This document shows, in pieces, positions 55,402 to 64,000 of a DNA stretch of 64,000 bases (the first letter of the stretch is position 1; each line of letters starts with the position of its first letter). The notes below the pieces were generated by a model. The model was not told where the DNA came from and ran no database searches. It was given only the letters and a program-made list of their open reading frames with translations. Made by a program: the position numbers and the translations under genes. The DNA is from Rheum nobile. Lineage: Eukaryota; Streptophyta; Magnoliopsida; Caryophyllales; Polygonaceae. Where the stretch lies: positions 248,001-312,000 of the forward strand of contig WOAB01000895.1 in NCBI GenBank assembly GCA_027886185.1, written 5' to 3'.

Positions 55402-58400
55402 TAGACCTGCTCAAACGCGGGCTGGTCCGCCCGGATCGCCCAATCCGCCCGACCATAACAGCGGATTTGAACAAGAGATTTTGCCCATCCGGGACGGCCC
55501 GGCCCGCCCATTTAAAAATCTGGATGGGTATGGATAAGGAATATGGCCCGCCGGCCCGGCCCGGCCCGCCCATATTATATATATAATAAATTAAAAATAT
55601 ATTATATATTAAGTATTACATATATATATTCTTCTAACCTAATTTCTACCCCTTCTACCCTAACCACTGCCGCTCTCACTTCTCTTCTAACCTAATCTCT
55701 CTCGCATCTCCATTTCTCAGGTTCTCCACTTTTCTCTCTCGCCTCTCCATTTCCCCTCTCGACTCACCCACAGTCGGCCGCCTCACCCATCACCGGTCTG
55801 ATCTCTTGCCTCTCGGCTCTCAGTCCTCTCGCCTCTCAGTCTCTCCATCTCTCCTCTCGCCTCTCAAATATCCATCATCATCAGAACTCAGAAGTCAGAT
55901 CAAGATTCGAAAGGTATTGCATCTTAATTAGTGTGTGCTGAACCTTGTATTTCTACCCCTTCTACACGTTTTCTTTGTATTGCATCTTAATTAGTCAATT
56001 TGTTACTTTGGATCTGTTTTTGCCTAAATTTGTCTAGTTTAACCGTGTAATTTGTGTGTGCTGAACCGTGTATTTGGTATTGTTAATGTGTAATTTGTGG
56101 GTTTCAGACAAAAAAGAGAAAATTGGGCAAATTATATGTGCTGGACACTTTTGATTATTTGATTCAAATTTCAAAGATTCACACATAATATGTGTTTAGT
56201 GCTTACTGAGTTACTGCTTACTGCTTTGCTTAGTGTTTACTGCTTAGTGCTTAACTGCTTGTGTGTGTATATAATTTTAAACTTGTAATTTGTTAATGAT
56301 GTGTAATTGATCTAGAATGTGGTTCTAAAAATTCTTCTTTGATGTACATTTGTGCAGCTTTATGGAGAGTAACATGGAAGGTGGTTCTGAAAATGAAGAA
56401 ACTACACCCAGCACTAATCCCAGCGTCGAAAATACTCAAAGTCAATGCACGATTCGGGGCAAAAAACTGACATCAGCGGTGTGGGCCAATATGAAGAGGG
56501 AAGTTTTGGCAGATGGCATAATCAAGGCTACATGTAATCACTGTAAGACAGTCTTAACTGGTAAATCTTCTAATGGTACTTCTCATCTTAGAAGACATGT
56601 TGATTCTTGTCCTGCACGTCGCTATCATGATATCAAAAATTTCTGCATTTCTGGATCTCCTGCTGCTGCATCTGAATCTGCTGCGAATATTAATCTTATG
56701 TCATTGACTAATCCTGCACCAAGTTTTGATGCAATCCGTGAATCTTTGTCTGTTTTGCTTGTATCTTGTGCTCTACCATTTAGTCTTGTTGAGGCACCGG
56801 GTTTCAAGTATTTCATGAGTGTTCTTGCACCCCAGTTTCATCAGTTAAGTAGACATACAGTTCAGAGAGATGTATTGAGTCAGTATAAGGAACAAAAAAT
56901 GGTAGTTGCTCAAGAGTTGCAAAATGCTCCCGGTCGTATTTGTTTTACAACAGATAATTGGAGAAGTGAACATACCATTGATGAGTTTATGTGTGTAACT
57001 GCTCACTCGATTGACAAACACTGGAAACTACAAAAGAGAATAATTAAATTTAGAGCTTTGTGTCCTCCACTTGATGGTGCTTCTCTTGCAGATGAGGTTT
57101 TGTTGTGTTTGGGTGAGTGGAAGATTACAGATAAGGTGTTTAGCTTCACTATTGATAATGCATCTTATAATGATACCATGATTGCATCAATTAGAAGTCA
57201 TTTGTTGAGGAAGCATTCTTTGGTGTTGCATGGTGAATTCTTTCATATTCGTTGCTCTTGTCACATCATTAATTTGGTGGTGCAAGCTGGACTAAAGGTG
57301 ATAGATGATGTTGTTATAAAGATAAGAAAAATTGTCTCTCATCTAAAACATTATATGCCCAAACAGAAAAAGTTCTATGAAATAGCATCCATGAATTTCA
57401 GTTTGAACACCGCAAAAAGGATTCGTTTAGACACCCCTACTAGGTGGAATTCTACTTACACTATGCTTGATCATTTCTGCTATTTTCGAGATGAAATTGA
57501 AAGCTTTGTGAGTAAGGATGCTGATTTGAAAGTGCACCGCCTTTCGGAGGAGGAATGGGCAAAGGTATCTCAGCTGAAAAAGTTCTTGAGTCAGTTTTAT
57601 GATGTAACTAATGTTTTTTCTGCATCTAATACACCAACTGCTAATATCTATTTCCGTGGGGTGTGGAAACTTCATAAGTTGTTGACAAAGGTTGTTACTG
57701 GACCTCCTAGTATTTTATCCAAGATGGTGGATCAAATGGAAGTGAAATTTGAAAAATATTGGGATGAATACAATCTCCTCCTTTCTTGTGCTGCTATTTT
57801 GGATCCTCGTTTAAAGTTAGAAGGAGTTGGATTTTTATATAAGAGGTTGTTTGGGGATATATATGCTAAGGAGATGGTTAGCAAAATCAAGGATACTTTT
57901 ATTGAGTTATTAGATGAGTATAAAAGCAAAATTGGTGAATGTGGCTATTCTTCTAAGTCATCCACTGAGTTTGTCAGCCATCGAGCTGGGAGCAGTTCAA
58001 AATATGTTGTTGTTGCTGATGCTGTAAGCGATTCTGAATTTGATAGTGAATCTGAAGAGGAAGTCCTTCGTAATCATATGAACAAGAGTAGGAGAATTGA
58101 AATCAAGTCAGAGTTGGACCTTTATTTAGATGAAAAGACTGAGAAATTGCAAGAGGATTTCAACATTTTACAATTCTAGAAGCGAAATTCTAGTAGATAT
58201 GCTGTACTTTCTGCATTGGCTCGAGATATTCTGTGTATCCCAATCTCTACCGTTCCTTCAGAATCTGCATTTAGCTTGGGTAAGAAGATGATAACTTCTT
58301 GTAGAAGCTCTCTTTCCGACACAACTGCTGAAGCTCTTGCATGCTATGAGGATTGGTTACGTGGAAAAGGTTTTGAACAACCAGGTACTCTTTAAATTAT

Positions 58401-58974
58401 ATGCATTTTTTTCTTATGTTATAGTTCACAATTAAGCTAGTTGACTAATTTTGTTTTTGCTTAAACATTGCAAGGTCAAACAATCTTTAAGATTGGTGAT
58501 GTATCTGTTGGGTATGTTTACAATGACGAGGATGGATCTACCGAGGCTGCGAGTACGACTACAGTGGCTTAAATTTTCTAGTTATTTTGTTTGAATTGCA
58601 GTTTGTAGTTGCTTCAGGACTTGTGATTGTGTTCTAGACTCTTAAAACATTTGGATTGTTGGCTTGTTGCTTATGATTGTGTTCTAGACATGTGTTTTGT
58701 ATTAATTTTATGTGCTGTAGTAGCAGCTTCATTGAACAGGTTTGTAATTTTGTATGCTGTAAGCCTGAAACAGCTTCATTGAACAGCTTCATTAGGACAG
58801 GAAAATGCATTGCGGGCTGCCCAATGGATAGCCCGGCCCGCCACCATGGGCGGACTTGGACAAGAAAATAGTCCCATTTTTTCTGGGCGGGCTTGGCCCG
58901 GCCCGTATATCTGGACAAAATTTAAATTTTAGCCCGGCCCGTGTCCATACCAAGCCCGCGTTTGAGCAGGTCTA
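55402..58974 (+). mobile_element. hAT DNA transposon
   Basis: Terminal inverted repeats TAGACCTGCTCAAACGCGGGC at both ends. The 8-bp target duplication GTGTGAAA, perfect, is at 55394-55401 and 58975-58982. Subterminal GGCCCGGCCCGCCC motifs occur at both ends. It encodes one transposase. The perfect duplication and long open frame indicate a fairly recent insertion. Confidence 0.95.
56362..58572 (+). pseudogene. hAT transposase (RICESLEEPER-like), one nonsense codon
   Basis: ATG 56362 follows a TTTGTGCAG acceptor, so a 5' leader intron is likely. There is a BED zinc finger at residues about 30-75 (AVWANMKREV, CNHCKTVL, SHLRRHVDSC), then the catalytic core (ICFTTDNWRSEHTIDEFMCV, FTIDNASYND, HIRCSCHIINLVVQ, TPTRWNSTYTML), then DUF4413-like and the hATC dimerisation domain. 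In hATC the frame hits TAG at 58177 (FNILQF*KRNSSRY), where relatives have Trp. The same frame continues ARDILCIPISTVPSESAFS to 58384, then a GT-AG intron (58385-58474) and an exon ending TAA at 58572. A single substitution therefore removes the C-terminal 110 residues or so, needed for dimerisation. Confidence 0.95.
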
Positions 58975-58987
58975 GTGTGAAACTAAG

Positions 58988-59170
58988 CTAAGAATCCTCA
59001 AGTAGATGCATGAGAGGGGTGACGAGTGATTGCTCAGTTGGCTTGCCAATGGTGGCTGCGAACCTAGATAGAAGAGTACTCATGGCCTCCTTGATCTTCA
59101 TGGCTCTTGACATGGTTATTGAACGATTAAAAGGCACGCAAATCAATTTATCAACGTCTTTCGTCGTCAT
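58988..59170 (-). CDS. Hypothetical 60-aa ORF, possible terminal exon of a host gene
   Basis: Reads MTTKDVDKLICVPFNRSITM to ...LMHLLEDS and stops. Codon use is gene-like. The hAT element is inserted just 6 bp past its stop, as if in a 3' untranslated region. Upstream, toward 59217, the sequence changes abruptly to copia. No family is recognised. Confidence 0.35.
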   Translation of the reverse strand: MTTKDVDKLICVPFNRSITMSRAMKIKEAMSTLLSRFAATIGKPTEQSLVTPLMHLLEDS

Positions 59171-59217
59171 GGTTGAACGCGTATCATCGCATTAAGCATG
59201 CTAACAAGCTTGCGATA

Positions 59218-59505
59218 CTAAGATGTATTATCCATAAGAGCACTCGCATAGCCATGAAGTTTGAGACCAACTTCTAGTGGAGCAGAGAAAGGATATGTAT
59301 CAAGGAAATCAAACTCATGGAAAATTTCAACAAGGAATTTCTTTTGACTGAGTATGCACCCATGGGAAATCTCAATAAATTCAATCTCAAGAAAATTATG
59401 TAAACGGACAAAGTCCTTAATTTTGAACTGATCATCAAGGATTTTTTTCAAATGTGCCATTTTAGTAGGATTAATCCTGGTTGAGGAGGTAATTGTTTTA
59501 TCCAT
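59218..59505 (-). pseudogene. copia RT C-terminal fragment (minus)
   Basis: Reads LKKILDDQFKIKDFVRLHNF, LEIEFIEISHGCILSQKKFL and DTYPFSAPLEVGLKL. Intact copia RTs have FKIKDLG-LKYFLGLE here. It continues the RT at 62512-62990; the two are separated by the small LTR element. Confidence 0.85.
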
Positions 59506-59852
59506 AAAATAATGTGATTAAATCTCCTTTAATGATAAAGCATGATGGACAATTAAAGATAGGCCCATTAAGATGCTTGGGCTTGGACATTTACAAAAGG
59601 AAGGAGGTATTTAATCCCATATATTCCCATGTTTTTTTTTATTCTCTTCTCTTTCAAGAAAACTCTAGCCACCATTGGTGGAATTCTCTACAATCAACTT
59701 TTATATGACTTGAGCATCGTATGGGCCTTAGGGGAGATCTGACCCTCCCGTTGACTCATTTTTTGGTGCAGATCTTGTTCGTTGATCGAGTTATTAGGAG
59801 ATCTATCATTGTCGGCTCCATTAATTTCGTGGTACAAAAATCTACTACGACA
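59506..59852 (+). repeat. 5' LTR of the small element
   Basis: Pairs with 62161-62508. The left boundary is uncertain by some 10 bp because homology extends back to CATAAA. Confidence 0.75.
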
Positions 59853-59989
59853 TTTGGTACCGTCTATGGGAATCGATGGCGGTGATGGACGAAGCCCTAG
59901 AAACCTCCGATCTGATGGAAGTGCATAGCGATACCCGTGAGCCCGGTTCGGACCCGTTGTGGCCCAGAGAGAACACCCCGCGAAGAGTG

Positions 59990-60400
59990 AATGGTCGGCG
60001 ATGCACGACCTTTGTCGAGCGCTTGGCGGGACGTGAACCAGCAAAGCGCAGGCGGAGCGTGCGCCAGCGGAGCATGAACGGTGCGCTCCAGCGGGGTGTG
60101 TGCCCGCAAAGTGCGGATGGAGCGTCATCCAGCGGAGTACGGCTGGGGCATGAGCCAGTGGAGTGTGTACGGAGTGCAGCATAATGCGGAGGGAACGCGA
60201 ATCGGAAGAGCGCAGTCGGAGCACGAGCCAAGCGGGCACATTTGGGGTACAAGCTAGCGGAGCGCAAACCCGCGGAGCATGAATATAGTGTAGCGGAGAG
60301 CGGACAGAGCGGAGATGTGGCCCGAACCAGTAGAACAAAGATGGGGCGCGAGCCAGTGGAGCACGGATGGAGTGCTGCTGGGCACAAGGAACACACCAAG
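59990..60400 (+). repeat. GC-rich degenerate repeat, about 30-35 bp
   Basis: Repeated GAGC-TGAGCCAGTGGAGTGCGGATG-like units with many variants. ORFs on both strands (up to 214 codons on minus) are open because of composition, not because of a recognised protein. 60401-61040 after it holds no gene that I recognise. Confidence 0.7.
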
Positions 60401-61047
60401 TCTTATGAAGTTTGCTAAAGAAGCTTGCTCACATATGCAAATAGATGATTTCAATCCAAGCACAAACGAGATATATAGATAACAAAGGACAGCATGATGG
60501 CCACCCGACACAACCCATAGGGGTCTGAGTTAATGTCAGCCAATGGCCACCCAGCACAAGCTGCAGGATTCTGAGACACAGACTAGCCTACGGTATGTGC
60601 AAGAGAGCACACACACAGACTATCCTACGAGCATTGTGCAAGAACGCTACCCAAAATAGGCTTCGGGCATCGTACAAGAATATCCTCACCAACTAAGTTT
60701 TCTACTGTTCCTCTTGAGTACATGATAAAGCATCACATTCTTTGAAATTACTTTTATCGATATTATGTTAATTATTGTAGAGCGCTAATTTGCAACTAGG
60801 CATGAGTAAGGTTATTAAAGTATCAATTTGATTTATCTATTATTATATTGAAAGCATGCATAGGATGTTTGAAGCAACAGGCCTACAGGCCATAGGGGTA
60901 CAAGCTGCCAACAACCCCTATTTTTCCCCTTTTCATTATTGTCAACTTTACTGACATTTAGTATCGGCAATGAGGCACTATATATTCCTTCATAATTGTT
61001 ATTGATCTTATAAATTTAGGTGACATGAGACCAACCCCAAAATAGGT

Positions 61048-61262
61048 GAGCACGAGTTGCTCAAAGGAAAAAGTGACACTTGCTGGCACAAAACCAATAG
61101 AGCATGAGTAGCTTAAAGGCAAATGTGGCATATGCTGCCACTGAACCAAGAGAGCATGAGCTGCTCAAAGCCAAAAGTGGAACATGCTTCCATGAAACAA
61201 GAGAGCACGAGTTGTTCAAAGCTAAGAGTGGCACATGCTGCCATAGGGACATGGAGCACAAG
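61048..61262 (+). repeat. 52-bp tandem repeat, about 4 copies
   Basis: The start motif GAGCA(C/T)GAG-TGCTCAAAG is at 61048, 61100, 61152, 61203 and 61254, i.e. 51-52 bp apart. Confidence 0.9.
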
Positions 61263-61278
61263 CTGCTCTGGACACAAT

Positions 61279-61534
61279 GGAAACTTGGTGTCAAAACGAT
61301 GGCATCGGTTATGCCACAATGGACACTTGGTGTCAAAACTACAACATCGGTTATGCCACAATGGACACTTGGTGTGAAAACCATGGCAACGGTTATGCCG
61401 CAATATTGGACACTTGGTGTCAAAAACCACGACATTGGTTATGCCACAATGGACACTTGGTGTCAAAACCATGACATCGGTTTTTCCAAAATGGACACTT
61501 GGTGTCAAAACGACGACATCACTTATGCATTACA
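61279..61534 (+). repeat. 42-bp tandem repeat, 6 copies
   Basis: GGACACTTGGTGTCAAAAC recurs at 61279 (variant), 61321, 61363, 61408, 61451 and 61493: 42 bp apart with small indels of 1-3 bp. One frame gives a repeated TLGVKTMASVMPQW-like 14-residue unit. Confidence 0.95.
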
Positions 61535-61679
61535 CGAAGTTGCTAAGCGCATGGTTCTCAAATCAAGTCCGACACGAGCTCACATACCTTGAATTTCTCT
61601 AGAAGGGTTGAGGAATGACTTGAGAAAGGAAATCGATTTTTGAAACCAACAAAGGGCCAGGACCCAAATCAGCAGAAGT

Positions 61680-61905
61680 TGCACAGACAGTGTGGTCGCC
61701 TCTGCAAGGAAAACGTGAAAACGCACGAACTGTGAGTTGGAGCACACAGACTGTGCGGTCCCCTCTATAGCCAAAGTGCACGGACCGTGCGGCGGCCTCT
61801 ATAAAAATAGTGAAAATGCACGGGTTGTGCTCTCTAGCGCATGGTTCGCACAGCCCGTGTGGTCTCCTCTGCAAAAAAGTATTCCGTGCATCTGTGTTTG
61901 CATGA
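61680..61905 (+). repeat. Degenerate repeat of about 65-75 bp
   Basis: Three imperfect units built on CACAGACTGTGCGGTCnCCTCT and AGTGCACGG. A similar CGCACGGTC/GGAGACGCACGG pattern occurs at 26990-27110 in the unrelated gypsy remnant. 61906-62160 holds no recognised gene. Confidence 0.6.
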
Positions 61906-62160
61906 ACCATCACCCGGGTATCGCACTTGCTTGCCTGACACGTGCTCTGAACCCTAAGACGGGACCCCTTATGCATTCGACCCTCTACTCAAACCCCGAT
62001 TTACACAAGTTTGCACCAAGATCTGCATCGAACCTTGAATAGTGAGCTCAAGCAAGGTGGGCCTAGATGTGGGACAAGGGTTAAAGCAATTTCGGATCCT
62101 TTAAGCCCAATTGCAGTAAAAAGACCCGATGGACAAATGAGGAGGAAATTTATTTACACA

Positions 62161-62508
62161 TAAACTAATAAAATTATATCTCATTTAATAATAAAGGATG
62201 ATGGACAATTAAAGATAGGCTCATTAAGAAGCTTGGGATTGGACTTTTACCAAAGGAATGAGTATTTAATCTCTCATCTTTCCATATATTTTTCTCATTC
62301 TCTTCTCTTTCAAGAAAACCCTAGCCGCCATTGGTGGAATTCTCTACAATCAACTCTTGTCTGACTTATGTGTCAGATGAGACTTAGGGGAGATCCGGCC
62401 CTCCCGTCGACTCATTTTTTGGTGCAAATCTAGTTTGCCGATTGTGTTCTTAGAAGATCTATCGTCGTTGATTCCATTAATTTCATGGTACAAAGATCTG
62501 CTACGACA
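62161..62508 (+). repeat. 3' LTR of the small element
   Basis: Pairs with the 5' LTR; preceded by a purine-rich GAGGAGGAAATTT (62139-62151). Confidence 0.75.
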
Positions 62509-62511
62509 CCG

Positions 62512-62990
62512 GTAACACCCGTAAACAAGATATCATCAACATAAATTGCAATGAAAACCACAGATGAACCACTTTTCTTAAAGAACAAATAAAAAACCCA
62601 TCGAGAATTTGTGTAACCTTGAGAATGCAAAGATTCAGATAGCTTAGCATACCATTGGCGGGACGCTTGCGTTATATCATATAAGGAATTTTCAAGTGGA
62701 CAGACATTGGAAGCAAGAACTTGGAGGCAAGATGAGGCTTCATGTAGTCTTCTTCATGGATATCACAAGTAAGAAAGCATTATTAACGTCTATTACTTGA
62801 GTAATTGGCCAGCCTCTTTTGACAGCAATAAAAACCAAAGTGCAAATCGTAGTCATCTTGAAAAAAAGTGAAAATGTCTCAAATATCATCCACACCCTCC
62901 TTCTAAGTGAAATCCCAAATGACCACCCTTGCCTTATGTTTCCCAATGTTGGCAAAGCAGACACTAGTAATTTTATTTGCAATGCCATGG
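62512..62990 (-). pseudogene. copia RT N-terminal and middle fragment (minus)
   Basis: Reads CTLVFIAVKRGWPITQ and DVNNAFL at the start, then SQGYTNSRWVFYLFFKKSG, SVVFIAIYVDDILFTG with the YVDD active site intact. Frameshifts occur near 62800-62640. Its C-terminal part is at 59218-59505. Confidence 0.85.
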
Positions 62991-63009
62991 TAGGTATTGG
63001 TTTTCATGT

Positions 63010-63420
63010 GTTTTTCCAATCATGTACCCAATTCATAGCTAGTGGTCTTCCAAGAAACTCCTCGGCTAAAACACTGAATGCGGCATGTTACGTATTGAAA
63101 TGGGCGACAATACATCCAGTATTGGGAAAGATGCCATATGAGTTACTCATAGGGAGAAAGCCCAATGTTGCTCACCTTCGCACTTTCGGATGCAAATGCT
63201 TTGTTCACAATAATGGTAAGGACAACCTTGAGAAATTTGAACTAATAAGTAAGGAGGCTACATTTGTTGGGTACTCCATGAGTAGCAAGGCATACAAGGT
63301 TTACAACAAAAGTACCATGAAGGTGGAACAAAGTATTCATGTCATATTTGATGAAACAAAAATGGTTGGTACCTCCATCACAGATCAGAATGATGAAGAT
63401 AAAGGGTTTCCATGGAATTA
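63010..63420 (+). pseudogene. copia integrase C-terminal fragment (plus)
   Basis: Open frame with LPRNSSAKTLNAACYVL, GKMPYELLIGRKPNVAHLRT, FGCKCFVHNNGKDNLEKFE and ATFVGYSMSSKAYKVYNK, the end of copia integrase and start of the linker. It lies on the opposite strand to the copia RT at 62512-62990, so the two belong to different or rearranged elements. Confidence 0.85.
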
Positions 63421-63819
63421 AGAAACCAAGATGTTCCAAAACTCTTAGTTTTTTTACAAGGTCCCCAACCGCCAAACTCAGGGGGAACGGAACAGAATGA
63501 AGCAGGATCTAACTCCAAGGAAGGTTAGGACTCAAACAGAGAGGAGTCAGAAGTTCGAGATTGTGTAGACGATGATGAAGGTGCATGCATTCTTGCTCCA
63601 ACTCTTGGAGGTGCATGACCAACTACTTGGTCAACAAGGATAGGTGACTCTTGTCTTTCACAACTTCATACTAGGAATTGTCAACTCATACAAGATCATC
63701 CAGTCACCAACATCATCTCTAACTAAACAAAAGGAACTCAAACAAGGTCCTTTGTTCATAACTACTTTGCCTTTAATTCTTTTCTATCAATGTTCGAACA
63801 TAAAAAATATAGGTGAGGC

Positions 63820-64000
63820 TCCGAAGGACCCAGACTAGGTCATTACTATGAAAGACGAGCTTTATCAATTTCAGAGGAACAAGGTGTGGCGTCTAGTACC
63901 ACGACCTAAGGATAGCACTGTTATGGGCACAAAGTGGGTCTTCAGGAACAATCTTTTTGATAAAGGTCAAGTAATAAGGAACAAAGTTGGACTAGTTATG
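63820..64000 (+). pseudogene. copia RT N-terminal fragment (plus, runs off window)
   Basis: Reads EAPKDPD, stop (TAG where relatives have Trp), then MKDELYQFQRNKVWRLVPRP, GTKWVFRNNLFDKGQVIRNK. It continues the element starting at 63010; 63421-63819 is its broken linker region. The window ends inside RT. Confidence 0.85.

Larger units (their letters stand above)
59506..62508 (+). mobile_element. Small non-autonomous LTR element rich in minisatellites
   Basis: Direct repeats at about 59506-59852 and 62161-62508 (LTRs, roughly 85% alike by eye; both include ATGATGGACAATTAAAGATA and end CTACGACA). A primer site follows the left LTR (TTTGGTACCGTCTATGGG). It carries no gag, pol or other recognised gene, only GC-rich and tandem-repeat sequence. 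It splits a copia RT precisely between DDILFTG and DKTITSS. I could not define a clean 5-bp target duplication. Confidence 0.75.

Noticed and set aside
59694..60399. Long minus-strand ORFs (214 and 184 aa)
   Set aside because: They overlap a GC-rich degenerate repeat, are open in several frames at once and show no recognisable domain.
59490..62515. A 5-bp target duplication for the small LTR element
   Set aside because: Bases after the right LTR (CCGGT) have no match before the left LTR; the left boundary is ambiguous, so none is claimed.
1..64000. An intact host gene, tRNA or rRNA gene
   Set aside because: None could be supported; all recognisable coding segments are transposon genes or captured fragments.

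Overview
This is a plant nuclear window, most likely from a eudicot. The evidence is a dense layering of plant-specific transposons (Ty1/copia, Ty3/gypsy including a Tat-type element, LINE, CACTA, Mutator-like, hAT) and captured fragments of plant genes (chloroplast ATP synthase gamma, soluble pyrophosphatase, S1-type bZIP, LRR receptor kinase). I see no intact single-copy host gene, no rRNA or tRNA gene and no CRISPR array. Nearly every coding stretch is transposon-derived and most are broken.

Layout. 1-10722: a degenerate copia element on + whose 5' LTR lies outside the window. It is split by a 5'-truncated LINE (2260-3954, 10-bp target duplication) and by a 4.8-kb CACTA element (4526-9359) with a nearly complete TNPD-type transposase. 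10723-12807: AT-rich, no gene seen. 12817-21079 and 21269-26197: two adjacent Mutator-like elements (A and B) of one family, with related termini, shared 96-bp internal repeats and different sets of captured host gene fragments (Pack-MULEs). About 27.0-36.3 kb and 54.2-54.9 kb: remnants of a gypsy element on the minus strand, whose gag/5' part is tandemly triplicated in 2.03-kb units (29503-35592).

36350-54205: an LTR retrotransposon of Tat type on the minus strand (TSD GAACT). It carries an antisense spliced accessory gene and lacks the RT catalytic core. Its integrase is split by a non-autonomous LTR element (40477-49785, TSD GTGCT) with one gag-like ORF. That element in turn holds a 3.0-kb solo LTR (44517-47514, TSD CAATT) and a second partial copy of the same LTR. 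LTR similarity by eye rises from outer to inner element (about 90%, then about 98%), in agreement with the nesting order.

55402-58974: an hAT element (8-bp TSD GTGTGAAA) whose transposase is intact except for one TAG codon in the C-terminal dimerisation domain. 59.2-63.0 kb: a minus-strand copia RT split by a small LTR element (about 59506-62508) made largely of three minisatellite arrays. 63.0-64.0 kb: a second copia fragment on +, head-to-head with the first.

The genes do not form a pathway. What ties the window together is nested insertion, gene-fragment capture and tandem amplification. The most unusual items are the Pack-MULE pair with the exact 96-bp array, the 2-kb triplication whose middle copy is a recombinant of the outer two, and the bZIP capture bracketed by direct repeats.
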